Shown here piece after piece: positions 55,101 to 64,000 of a stretch of DNA of 64,000 bases. The position numbers were made by a program, and so were the translations under genes. The DNA comes from Bolinopsis microptera (taxonomy: Eukaryota; Ctenophora; Tentaculata; Lobata; Bolinopsidae), in contig NC_087075.1 in assembly GCF_026151205.1 (NCBI RefSeq), forward strand, positions 9,773,303 through 9,837,302, given 5' to 3'. The stretch's first letter is position 1; every line of letters begins with the position of its first letter. Under the pieces are notes generated by a model. That model saw only the letters and a list, made by a program, of their open reading frames with translations. It was not told the DNA's origin and did not search any database.

Positions 55101-58100
55101 ATCATGGTGTAGAGTTTAGGGTGGATTGCTCTCTTTCGGAGCTGCCAGAAGTAGATAAAAGAGGAGCTGTTACCCAGGATACCAAATATGGTGAGGATAA
55201 CCAGGGTGGTGGCTATGAGGATGTCTGCTGTTCCATTGAAGGTGTCTGGTTGTGGTGAAGATAGTTGGTCTGAGAGGAGGGGGGAGAAGGTGGGACGCAA
55301 CCACACTAAGTCGTTTGGTTGTGGTGACGTTGTTAAAGCCATCTTTTCGTATGTAGAAAGGAGCTGGAATTTTGGATTTAGTCACGAAATTGCGGGCAGA
55401 ATGTATCAACAAAAGTAAACAAATTTATTAGCAGTGATTCAACGGAAAATTTCTGAAAAGGAAATTTTGGAAGGAAACTTGAATGTAATTGTATACATAC
55501 ACAGAGCGAGGATGCTTACTTAGAATATCGATACATTTACAACAAACTAAAATAACCTCATGAGGTGCCTAATGATGTAAATAAAGGGTATAAAGAAATT
55601 ATATTTGTTCAGAACGATACTCAAGCTTATCAACATTGTGTATTGTATTATTTGTATTTGCTTGTAATTTAGCAACTATTCATGCGATGTGGAGTTGTAA
55701 TTTAACTTGACTAAAAAAGAGCAACTGAAGAGGAATAAAAGTGAAAGTTTTGAACTAAAGCATTTATGTTGAAAATGGCAATAAAATCAGCGAACATTGA
55801 CGGGATCGTAACACAATCCCTTCATTCAGGTGGTGAAACTAATTTACTCACTAAAACCATCGGTCTACGCTCCAAGTACAACAAACAAACAAAGCATGAA
55901 TAGTGAATACACGGAAATATCTCGCAAAGAACAGAAATACCCAAGAAAATCTTGCATAATTATATCATAAAATGGACTGCAAATTCCTTTGTTCAGTGAT
56001 GTGACGATATGAAGGGAAATCAAGTGTAGATCTAGATAGTCAGACTGCCTGTACAATCGTTCCTTCAGATTATCATTCCTTCAAATAAAAATAGATAACC
56101 TTTGTAGTTCATAGGACGAGTTTCAATGGAGTTTGGTATTTTGCAATTATTGCTTGAGCTTTATGAAGTGTGTGATTGTTATTTAGCAATTTCAAGAACA
56201 AAGCCACCATGTTAATTTCACAATACGTGGGAATGTCAATTTTCAATCTGAAAGAATGCTAAGTATTCAATGTGATGATTTCAAACCTTTTCTAAAAGTT
56301 GTACGAAATGCAATGCAACAATAATTAAAATCTAATCACTATGTAGTTTGCCTTAAATAAAAACTTTAAATTATATGTTTTTATATCCTCCGCCAAACTA
56401 CATGTTCAGCATCAGCCTAATGTAGATTGTTAATATTGATCGCAGAATTTGTTGATGTTAAAAATCCAAAATATCTCATAGTAAGGATAACCAACAAATT
56501 CTTCCAAGTTATCGTTAATTCAAGGGAGAATCAGCAATACAAACGTTTCACCGAGACCACCCACCTTACATGACAGAATGAATCTACAATCTACTTATAC
56601 AACTTTAGAAGTTACAACTAATAGAAACTAACTAAATCCAAAATAAACTGCAATGATAATTGGGGGACGGTAACTGTTTCCTGTCCCCAAATACAAAAAA
56701 AAAGCTATTACCTGCTATTACAAGCTATTACCTGTCATGGTTTGAGAAAGCAGGGGACTTGGCACTGTTCCTTGATAACTGCTCCCCCGACTTCAACCCT
56801 TCTAACCGTAACCCATGGTTACCGTTACCCAGTGGAGTAGCGTTACCATGGTGGTTGTTACCATGGTTACCATGGTTACCACCGTTACATGTGGTTATCT
56901 TGTTTCTCTGGCAGTTCCCATTTGGTTGTTGTTGTCGAGGTGTGTTCTGGCAGACGTTGGATCGTTTGCGGAGGATTGCAGCGCTGATGGAGGTGAGGTC
57001 GGAGTTAGGGGAATGGAGGGATATTAGAGCACATTAAAGAGGGGCTGCTCGGAAAAACCAGAAAATACGGGTAATCTAAGGAAACGGGAAATTGAGAAAA
57101 CCCGAAAAACGAAGTTATGAAAAACAGTTTCTATAAAGAATCTTGGGTACTGTAATAAATCGTAAAAAACTTTATGTAGAAACTAAAATCAATCTAATTT
57201 GAATACATCTTATTTATCTATAACCAGCTACTACGATGAAAAATCTTACTAAACTATAACTAAAATGAAACTACAAAAAGTTGAATCAGTACCTGTCGCT
57301 GGTACCGGTACTACTACTACTATTAGTGTGCTGTGAAGTAGTATCACATTTAGTCCTGCGTTTCAGGGTCCTCTTACAGTACGCTAGTCTAAACGCGTTA
57401 CCCAACGTTGTGTTTATCTCACTAGCCTGGGGGTATTTATAGGTTAATTATTAATTAATTAATATTATTTACAGGTTAATTATTAATTAATTAATATTAT
57501 TTACAGATTAATTATTAATTATTTAATACTATTTACAGGTTATTAATATTAATATTTAAATTACGTACAACGATTCAGATCAGCCTAAAATGTTTTCTTT
57601 TTGGAGCATTTTGGGGGAAGTTCTGGGGAGTTGAAAGGGCCGAGATTGAGCAACCCTAAATCTCGAACTAGCTTTAATTGGATCTAGCTTAGTTACTGAA
57701 TTTTTCCGCTCACGTCGGGAGTTAAGAGGTTTAGCAGCAGGCTTTATGTATTATGTAACGGTTGATAGTCAGGTGGGGAGGGGGCCAATGGCATAAAAAT
57801 TTAAAATAGTATAAAATGGAGACTTTTTCTATGGAGAAAAAGTACCATAGCCCATTTTATACCATTGCCCCCCCCCCCCCCGCCCCCCCCCCCCCCCCCC
57901 CCGTCAGGTGCAGCAACAGGAAACATCTTCGCAGTTTTGAAGCTCAATCCTTGAGTTTGTTTCAATACCTCAATAGGAAGTTAAGAAAATGTGTATATTG
58001 AACTATTCTTACACGCCGACCACTAACTATTATTATATACGTGTTTTTAATATCACTACATCGTTTTCGTAAAATATCTAAATACTTCGACTGTAACTTC

Positions 58101-61100
58101 CGTGTGGTTTGGATACTGTAACATTTCTAAACGTTATCTAAAAATACACAAATAAAACAAGTTTGTGGTCTGGTCCTACCTAGTCCCGATCAGTTCACAA
58201 ATGACAAAAGTATAATAATATCCGTCTCATAATAAAACTCATCCAGAATTCATAATATAAATATCAAATAAATCTTTTAAGCAGTTCTTAGTGGTCAGTG
58301 GAATTTCATATAATGAATTGAGCACATTATCGAGCATGTAAAGACACGCGTAACACATGTATTTCCAACAGTTTATACATTGTATACACTGGCAGCTGAA
58401 GTAAGCCGGGTAAGCAAAGAATAGTTTCTCTTGCGACCACAATATGTTAATGTTTCCTAGATTGTGCCACGAGCGGGGAGGCTTTACACGTGCGGGGAGG
58501 CTTTGCACGTGTGGGGAGGCTATGCATCTCCACAGAAGTTGACTACTTGGGAAGTTACCAACTTTTGATTTTCAAGACCGGTCCTAGTTTGTTTTTTTTT
58601 CCTAGTGGCTTATTTGTTGTTTTTTTTTAAAAGTACGATTTGATATGTAGAGTATTTTTGAAATCGGTAAACCTTTGCACTACTTACATACTACACTATA
58701 ACTGCACTACATTATCTACATTACAACCGGAGCGGTTAAGACTAATTTCTAAGTAAAAACTTGATACATTACTAGAGTAGTATTAAACTTGTTACATTAC
58801 TAGAGTAGTTTTACAAAGATACCTTCTTACTTCTTCATGCAGTTGCTTTTTTGTCGCTTAATAGCCTTTACAAAACTTTGTGTTGCAGAACAGGTGATGA
58901 TCACCTGAGGTGATCTATCCCGGGCGAATCTACCTATCGCTGCCATAACAAAAACAACATTTCTTTCTGTAGTGTGGCTTTTGTATTGACTATCTTTGTT
59001 ATCTTAACTTGCTTATTTTATAACGCAGTGGTATAACTTACACCACTAGTTGTTCTGGCAATAACTTAGAATTGCAGTCAGTTTTGTTGTGGGTAAAACT
59101 GTGCAGTAAATTTAACTTTTGTACAAAATTTGTTGACCCTTCATCCATCAATTAAATCAAAGTTTCTGTGAAATCTGTCATTGGTCACAATTTGTAATTT
59201 TCAAAGGAAAGGAAATTTCACAATGTTTTAATAACAGACTAAACCATGTCAGGATGATAAAATACATCGTCTCCCCGGACGCTTTCTCCTTAAACCAGCT
59301 CCTCACGGAACACACCACAACATTCTACTCACTTCTCCTCCCCTGTCTCCTGGCACCATGTCTCCTCATAGGTACTCCTTCCAACCTCCTCGCTCTAAAC
59401 CACTTCCTAACCTCCAACAGAGAGACCCTATCAGAGCAAGTGTGTGCGTGTATGTCTGTGTTAGGTGCTATGGTCTGTGTGGCTCAGATTCCCCTGTTGG
59501 AGAGTCTGGTGACTGAATGTGGAGGAGGCGGAGGAGGCGGAGGAGGAGGGGTGGATAGAAGGGTTGTGTTAGCAGTGGAGGACTGGCTGGAAATACTGCA
59601 GAGAACCCTGATATTCTGTGGTTTGGTTCTGAGTGGGAGTAAAGCACTGAGGATACTGGTACCTAGGTGGAGGATGACGGGGGACCACTCGGGAGTGTTG
59701 TTAATATTGTATTGTATGAAGTTGTTTGGGGAGTTGGAGACAAGGAAGGGAGGTGGGGTGAACTCTGCCAGGAACCCTATGAGAGTGGATCTGTGTGGAG
59801 AAGAGGGAGGGACGGGGATGTTGCAGGGGTGGAGCAAGTGGTTTTATTGTTTAGATGCTGTGGTGATCCCTTTGCTGATGATGTTCTGTATAATTGTTAT
59901 CGTTTCTAATCGGTATTTCAGATCAATTACCAGTAGTAGTGCGATTATAGTTATCATTAGTTCTACACTTTTTATCAGTAGTCTTCCAAACTTAGTTTTT
60001 GGTTTTCAGATCACTGTAACCGAGATTGGTATCATGGATGTCGCTTCCATTGACTGTATTCGTATTTTTAATCGCATCAGTTTAGTTATGATAGTAACAT
60101 TTAATGCCGTCGTGTTTTTATGGAAGAAGAAGTCTTTACAAAATTGTGAATTGAGAACCGGTAAAGGATTGAGACCTAGTTTTCTGTAAGAAATCTTATT
60201 ATTCAGATTAGTTGTACCTTTTGCTCGTACTGTTTAAAAATAGCTTATTTAAAAATAGTATATTAAATTTTTGGCACATATTAATTGATATTTTGCTTTT
60301 TATCTGTGATTTTAAAGATTATTAATATTGAATATTATCAAAGCCGGGTTTGAATGACTGCGCTTATAACTCATAACAACTAATTTTCAATTCTGAACAC
60401 ATAAAATGGTTATAGAATTATCATGATAGTAAATTTGAATAACAAAGGTAAAAGATTTAAGTACAATACAAACCTCTTTGGGATTATCGAATATAAAAGC
60501 ATGGCAATAGGTCTGCGAGTTGACACCCTCAGGGTCTTTGGCAGCGAATGCTAGGAGTCCATCTTTAGGTTCGGCCACAGAGTATGATATCCTCGAGAGG
60601 GCGTGAGCCATTAATACGCACTGAAGAGATATAGAAGTTTATACGCACTGTGGTAAATTACAAGTTAACACACATACTAAGGGGAAAAATAAGTAAGCCG
60701 GAATAAGTCAGTTTGTTAGGTTGGAAAAAAATATCTTTATTAAAAATTTGAATTTGTCGTAGTAGTAATTTTGGTCAGCCATACCCACAGGCCACAATCC
60801 ACATGGGACGAATTGATCGTAAAGCACGCTTGCGGGCAAGAAAACATACAAAAATTACGCGCGTGCGCGCGTTCTTATTTACCATAAATGTTTCCGCGCG
60901 CTACTGAAAGAACACGGCGATTTCACATGCTAGGAAACAATCGAGCAAGGTCGTCATCTTTAGCGAAGTTAAGACATGCATTCAAACTTCGCAGATTTAC
61001 TGAGCCAGCCGAATTACTATCGCTAAACAGTTCAGTATTTTTACGCATTGCTTAGCATATTAAGCCGCAGGAGCACTTTTTTGAGCGGTCAATCCGGATG

Positions 61101-62185
61101 AGGTCCGGAAACGGTTAAATCAACAGTGTGTCTGTGTATCTGGTAGCGGCAACTTCTTTGAACTCAAGTGCTGTGTGTTTCAGTACGTTTACTTGCGATT
61201 TAAGTACATTAACCACAAACATATGTGTTCAGCTTGATGTTTTGACACACCAAGACAATCAAGTTCAGGCAAGCAGCCAAATATATTTCTGATAAATTGT
61301 TAATAATCATGTCAGAAGTTAAAAAGCCTATCAATTATTAAACAGCGTCAATTCTAGAAGTTATATACTTTAAAGTGGACGTCGTCAGTACTAGCTACGC
61401 AAGCGCGTGTACAATAAATTGAAGTACCAATACGATGTTCAATGTTCATTTAATTGGATGTAATTACCGCAAATTACCGCAAACGGTTGTCAAATGCCGC
61501 GCAGTCGCATCTTAATTCCATCAACAAACTTTACACCAACAAGGTCATTAAGTAATAAGCTATTTCCAAAACAGCGCTGAACGGTCAGTAATTAGACTGA
61601 CAGTGTGGATTGGGCTAAGCTGGTAGAACCATGCTTAAAAGGTTCAAACGTTATGTAAAATGAGATTGAAATGTTATATACAGATGATTGGAAAGTGGTT
61701 AAAAGGTGGTAAAAAGTGGCAAAAATGCTAGGGACGTGGTAAAATGTGGAAAATTCTGGAGAAGTAATAAAATATCTACTCACATTAACTTCTTTATTTA
61801 GAACTTTTACTCCTTGGTCCAACATTTGTAAGGCTACCAGCTTGTAGTCTTTACGGGATTTTGATTTGTACTCTGCCTGTAAATAAAACATGGTATAATC
61901 ATAACAATTATTCATAATTAATGATTAAAATAATAAATTATTAGTTTTAAATTATGTAGTAATTTGAGCGTGCTTGCCACGAAGTTCTGCTCAGAATATC
62001 CAGCTTGCAGACTTCTAGACTCTTTGTTGCTGTGTCCTAGAGCACACGTTAAACTTATCAGTATCAGGGTCTTATCAGCCACAGTTAAACCAATACCACA
62101 TGACTTACTCTAACCAATACTAATTCAGATGTGCTATCACGTGATTGAGATGAACCAATAAGAGGCTCAGGTTCGGGACCAGCAG
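49134..62185 (-). CDS. SH2D5-like: SH2D5-like adaptor with PTB and SH2 domains (N-terminus missing)
   Basis: Phosphotyrosine adaptor. Exons in transcript order: 62109-62185, 61784-61876, 60474-60620, 57293-57426, 56732-56983, 50733-50845, 50291-50465, 50059-50132, 49755-49849, 49454-49517 and 49134-49276. All eleven join in phase with GT-AG borders (~455 codons); the start codon exon is not identified. The PTB domain spans the first four: LIGSSQSRDSTSELVL, LVALQMLDQGVKVLN, CVLMAHALSRISYSV, FAAKDPEGVNSQTYCHAF and the final helix INTTLGNAFRLAYCKR. The LMAHAL-RI-YS block followed by CH-F is very like vertebrate SH2D5. An Asn/His/Gly-rich linker follows, then SH2: EWFQAGIPRHIALECL, GAFIVRNSQ (FLVRES equivalent, Arg kept), YHYLISQ and FPDLSSLIHHH. 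The acidic tail has NPLY and DPDYDEP, possible phosphotyrosine sites. PTB-before-SH2 order fits SH2D5 and SHC, not tensin. Three GPCR-type genes lie in its introns. Confidence 0.85.
51328..51440. mobile_element. G-run/C-run MITE with 7-bp target duplication (copy 1)
   Basis: It starts with a ~15-base G run then CAATGGCATAAAATG and ends ATTTTATGCCATTGGCCCCC. The flanks are ACAAAGT at 51321-51327 and 51441-51447. The middle has GACTTTTTCTATGGAGAAAA, shared with the copy at 57775-57902. No coding capacity. Confidence 0.88.
51470..51660. repeat. 20-bp minisatellite abutting a GPCR stop codon
   Basis: About nine copies of CACTGACTGAGTAAATCACA, one with an inserted CACACGT. The array reaches the TGA stop (51654-51656) of the minus-strand GPCR, so the repeat forms its immediate 3' UTR. 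Confidence 0.92.
51654..52985 (-). CDS. Class A-like G protein-coupled receptor A, single exon
   Basis: A 443-residue seven-helix receptor with no intron. A ~100-residue Ser/Thr/Pro-rich extracellular N-terminus has NLS and NST sequons but no obvious signal peptide. TM1 carries Asn of LIGNSTSLVYFW and TM2 the Asp of CAVDICSC. TM3 follows the disulfide Cys of NVFCATW and ends VSVTRTIAM in place of DRY. TM6 has CNLP where most class A receptors have CWxP, and TM7 reads LNAAINPFLYFSRMPNYR (NPxxY-like, final Tyr replaced by Phe). The ligand is unknown. It shares most motifs and the LYTMIC, TAVFL-CNLP and YFSRMPNYR blocks with receptor B 1.2 kb upstream on the same strand: a tandem duplicate pair. 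It lies inside the large intron of the SH2D5-like gene, same strand. Confidence 0.9.
   Translation of the reverse strand: MTILTNRRKTAPPPTFPTSNLSTPGFTMSPLPPTSPLSPINPTTPHDTYSVTRGLHHVTLSSTTSSMSRDLHTLTSLPDTTSSLQGPQNLVWKPNISPEKLSANGIYSETADLAIASLTVLLILIGLIGNSTSLVYFWQQRKKAIHPKLYTMICAVDICSCITAIPVIISLFNSRTPVLFEDNVFCATWTVAMTVLLKLAMFLVMIVSVTRTIAMTFPLRKIRADVVIKVIIAYMTFICFVDVVVLSAGWFETKFKEDVSMCEIRPKGERVPIHYVYSLAVQTELLLSSVLVFSSFAYGTFRLVTKRSQRNSRRTTKNNFQAKEDAMFVQVTVTIAIFTAVFLMCNLPGFILQLTYFLGQFAQFKVDDVMIESRFLWWYSHIVFYFFCGLLNAAINPFLYFSRMPNYRNWTTEQTLNVQKMNRTTSTPPPSFTLSVSRTKASV
54191..55342 (-). CDS. Class A-like G protein-coupled receptor B, single exon
   Basis: A 383-residue paralogue of receptor A with a shorter (~45-residue) N-terminus. 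TM1 is ILGNSSSFIYFWQLRKRAI, TM2 contains Asp in CCVDISCC, and the Cys of TVFCTVW precedes TM3. The DRY position reads VSMTRMIAI, TM6 has VCNLPCFILQ and TM7 INPCLYFSRMPNYRIW. A basic third intracellular loop (MARRREAITRRGD) suits G-protein coupling. Like A it lacks introns and is nested in the SH2D5-like intron 50846-56731. The extra upstream length of A versus B suggests that divergence is fastest at the N-terminus. No ligand class can be inferred; the altered DRY and CWxP motifs argue against assigning it to a standard aminergic or peptide group by eye. Confidence 0.9.
   Translation of the reverse strand: MALTTSPQPNDLVWLRPTFSPLLSDQLSSPQPDTFNGTADILIATTLVILTIFGILGNSSSFIYFWQLRKRAIHPKLYTMICCVDISCCLATIPVIISLLKSRHAMLFESTVFCTVWTIMMTTLFKLAVFLVMVVSMTRMIAIIFPHHIIRFRVVVKFIIGFIIIVILVDITVLVTGVGLHARYNEKEAMCEIHVTEKSSVVHYMYSIFVQAGLLLSSVVIFFSFVLGTFRLMARRREAITRRGDSDQGSGVDEMFLNVSITIAIFTAVFLVCNLPCFILQLAYFVAQFENKINDVFLKNRFMKWYGHLIFQFFMGLLNAAINPCLYFSRMPNYRIWTTEKTVAIPNLIKGESALFSAKSTTEITLNHSRLSTYHSSVEVKSA
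55343..56731. other. Intron of SH2D5-like gene, upstream of receptor B
   Basis: AT-rich intronic DNA that should hold the promoter of receptor B. No repeat, exon or motif stands out. Confidence 0.45.
57440..57570. repeat. AT-rich 32-35 bp tandem repeat near a splice acceptor
   Basis: Four copies of ACAGGTTAATTATTAATTAA plus TTAATATTATTT lie just upstream (minus strand) of the SH2D5-like exon starting at 57426. On the minus strand they precede its CCCCAG acceptor. Confidence 0.85.
57775..57902. mobile_element. G-run/C-run MITE with 8-bp target duplication (copy 2)
   Basis: GGGGAGGGGGCCAATGGCAT at the left and ATACCATTGCCCCCC with a ~30-base C run at the right. The flanks are GTCAGGTG (57768-57775, sharing one base with the edge) and GTCAGGTG (57903-57910). 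It shares GAGACTTTTTCTATGGAGAA with copy 1 at 51328-51440. Confidence 0.87.
58470..58535. repeat. ~21-bp tandem repeat, three copies
   Basis: Three units of GCGGGGAGGCTTTACACGT type (58474, 58493 and 58513 onward) with G/A and C/T variants. It lies in the SH2D5-like intron. Confidence 0.75.
59254..60189 (+). CDS. Divergent GPCR-like multi-pass membrane protein, single exon
   Basis: A 311-residue intronless frame on the plus strand, opposite to its host SH2D5-like gene, inside the intron 57427-60473. It shows about six or seven hydrophobic segments: FYSLLLPCLLAPCLLIGTPS, VCACMSVLGAMVCVAQIPLL, LIFCGLVLSGSK, GVLLILYCMKL, AVVIPLLMMFCIIVIVSN, IIVIISSTLFISSLPN and ISLVMIVTFNAVVFLW. The first has an Asn after the Pro (PSNLLALNHFL), as in TM1 of class A receptors, and the sixth has SLPN where CWxP is expected. 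There is no DRY or NPxxY. A run of ten Gly encoded by GGAGGC repeats and a Gly-rich loop (LETRKGGGVNS) are unusual. It is probably a fast-evolving receptor; a non-receptor membrane protein remains possible. Confidence 0.65.
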   Translation: MIKYIVSPDAFSLNQLLTEHTTTFYSLLLPCLLAPCLLIGTPSNLLALNHFLTSNRETLSEQVCACMSVLGAMVCVAQIPLLESLVTECGGGGGGGGGGVDRRVVLAVEDWLEILQRTLIFCGLVLSGSKALRILVPRWRMTGDHSGVLLILYCMKLFGELETRKGGGVNSARNPMRVDLCGEEGGTGMLQGWSKWFYCLDAVVIPLLMMFCIIVIVSNRYFRSITSSSAIIVIISSTLFISSLPNLVFGFQITVTEIGIMDVASIDCIRIFNRISLVMIVTFNAVVFLWKKKSLQNCELRTGKGLRPSFL

Positions 62186-63567
62186 CTGTCTTTAACTCAA
62201 CTTTAAACATACAGCCTCAAGTAACCTTATCAAATTTGAAAACTACGTTTCCAAATGATTAGTTGATGGCACCGGTTATCTACCGGTTATTTACCGGTTC
62301 TCTACCGGTTTTCTACCGGTTATTTCTTACAATGCAGTAATTGGAGAGTTTCTATGGCGATTTTATGACATCTTATTCTCACAATGTTTAGATGACTGTG
62401 CCTACCTTTTTAGGGTACTGGGTAGTAAAATATAACCATTACTCATTTTAAAATAAACCCAGGCACAGAAATCTAAACCTCATCTTGAGTTTTAAAATAA
62501 AAACCTCAAAGTACAGAAATCTAAACCTCATCTCATGCCACCTAACAGGAACTTAACTTCCCGGACATCATTCCAGACATTCCGGGACCATTCCCGGACA
62601 CCATTTCATTAAGTAATCAAGTGATCAACCAACCCCCACGCATTACCAATCCCTGTTAAAACCTGGTATTATATTTATACCCTTAAATTTAACCTATGTA
62701 GTTTTTAACACCGATAATACGATGATGGTGATAAGCGATATATTATACAGTAGGATACATATAATAAGCGCTTTTAATATCATGTTACAGGCATTATTAT
62801 GGGGTTTTTCGTAATAATTACATGCATAATTAAGGTGTAATATGTTATTTAATCTTTGTAATCGTATGAAGTTGTTAAAAACTGATACATTAATTTAAAG
62901 AGGGTAATATTGTCGAGGGTTTGTAAGTAATTGGAAGTTGTCAGAAAGATTAATTATTGCACGTTATTAATTCGCTGGGCTTAATGATAAAGGGTATATT
63001 ATCATGACGTGTTAATAATGATTGTTGAAATATGATCTTTACAGGGGAAACACAGTTGTCACGTACGACTTCTTTTAGATTGTGAGACGAGGTTTTATCG
63101 TCATATTCTTATAATCATTTTAATCTATTATAACCTATTATAACCTATTACAACCTATTTTAACCTATTTTAACCTATTATATCGTATCTTCATATTTGA
63201 ATTTTAATTCTATTGAGCCGCACATCATTCTAAAATATCTAAATTATCTGTAAGTCATAAAGTTTATATGGTCAGAGTACCACCCCTCAACAGTCAACGT
63301 GCCCCTTCACGGTAAGGTATTGAGAGCTTTTAATTAAACATAATATGGTTCGTTGACCATGACATATCTGAAACATTTAAAATGTTCTCTAAAGAATAAT
63401 TCTACTGATGAGAGCGGAAGTAGGGGTCTAACACATTGAAATTTGACACCCATATCATCTTGCAGGGTGTAAATATATCGTGTGTCAAGATGGAGCTGCG
63501 TAATAAGATCTGTACTGGATATAGTGGATACAGGGCAGATCTACAAGTCACGTGATGTACTGAGCAA
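62186..63567. other. Upstream flank of the SH2D5-like gene
   Basis: Expected to contain the missing first coding exon and the promoter, but I could not identify a start. Five ACCGGTT boxes lie at 62271-62322. A 60-bp imperfect duplication (CACAGAAATCTAAACCTCAT and its neighbour) spans 62460-62545. A short TTATAACCTA array runs at 63123-63182. Confidence 0.45.
62271..62322. promoter_or_regulatory. Cluster of five ACCGGTT boxes upstream of SH2D5-like
   Basis: ACCGGT recurs five times at ~11-13 bp spacing, beginning just 86 bases upstream of the first recognised exon (minus strand). ACCGGTT matches the CP2/Grainyhead half-motif. It may equally be a simple ~11-bp tandem repeat. Confidence 0.45.
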
Positions 63568-63570
63568 TTG

Positions 63571-64000
<430 letters not shown>

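Noticed and set aside
56660-57037. Plus-strand 125-codon frame rich in Trp and Leu
   Set aside because: It is the antisense of the minus-strand SH2D5-like exon 56732-56983, which has proper splice sites and phase.
63478-63555. Possible plus-strand exon reading MELRNKICTGYSGYRADLQV
   Set aside because: It has an AG before it and pleasing composition, but no partner exon, no clear donor and no family recognised.

Overview
This window is nuclear DNA from an animal. The evidence is spliced genes with GT-AG introns, orthologues of metazoan regulators (Polycomb EED, a PHF21A-type PHD protein, phosphorylase kinase beta, an SH2D5-like PTB-SH2 adaptor), class A-type GPCRs, and several families of non-LTR retrotransposons, Helitrons and MITEs. 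AT-rich, repeat-laden non-coding DNA and compact genes suggest an invertebrate, possibly non-bilaterian. I cannot fix the phylum from sequence alone. All exon models are my own reconstructions, checked for reading phase across every junction.

Layout. 1-12,800 is a transposon-rich tract without a host gene I can support. It holds a frameshifted LINE (824-3170), a 5'-truncated relative on the minus strand (5080-5925), a clean hAT-type MITE with an 8-bp target duplication (6208-6803), GC-rich dispersed repeats and a decayed LINE end. 12,859-19,477 (+) is a six-exon gene for an unrecognised ~262-residue protein; its fourth intron carries a 3.6-kb foldback element. 20,189-31,569 (+) is a PHF21A-like gene of 14 exons with a Q-rich middle, an AT-hook-like basic stretch and a PHD finger. 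34,554-38,608 (+) is phosphorylase kinase beta in four exons, ending in a CaaX box. 39,243-47,072 (+) is EED in 11 exons; one intron contains a Helitron and an intact RT/RNase H LINE. 49,134-62,185 (-) is an SH2D5-like adaptor whose N-terminus is missing. Three uninterrupted GPCR or GPCR-like genes lie inside its introns. The window ends in a (TGAGGG)n array that runs off the edge.

Two themes stand out. First, at least five short tandem duplications span or copy exon/intron junctions in EED and the PHF21A-like gene; the spare copies carry decoy splice sites or stop codons. Second, several transposons can be delimited to the base from target duplications or from an empty-site copy nearby: hAT, Helitron, LINE, TTAA palindromes, and a G-run/C-run MITE with 7-8 bp duplications.

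EED and the PHF21A-like protein belong to two chromatin-silencing systems (PRC2, and the LSD1-CoREST complex in vertebrates), but nothing here shows that they are co-regulated. The neighbourhood looks like ordinary animal gene order rather than an operon.
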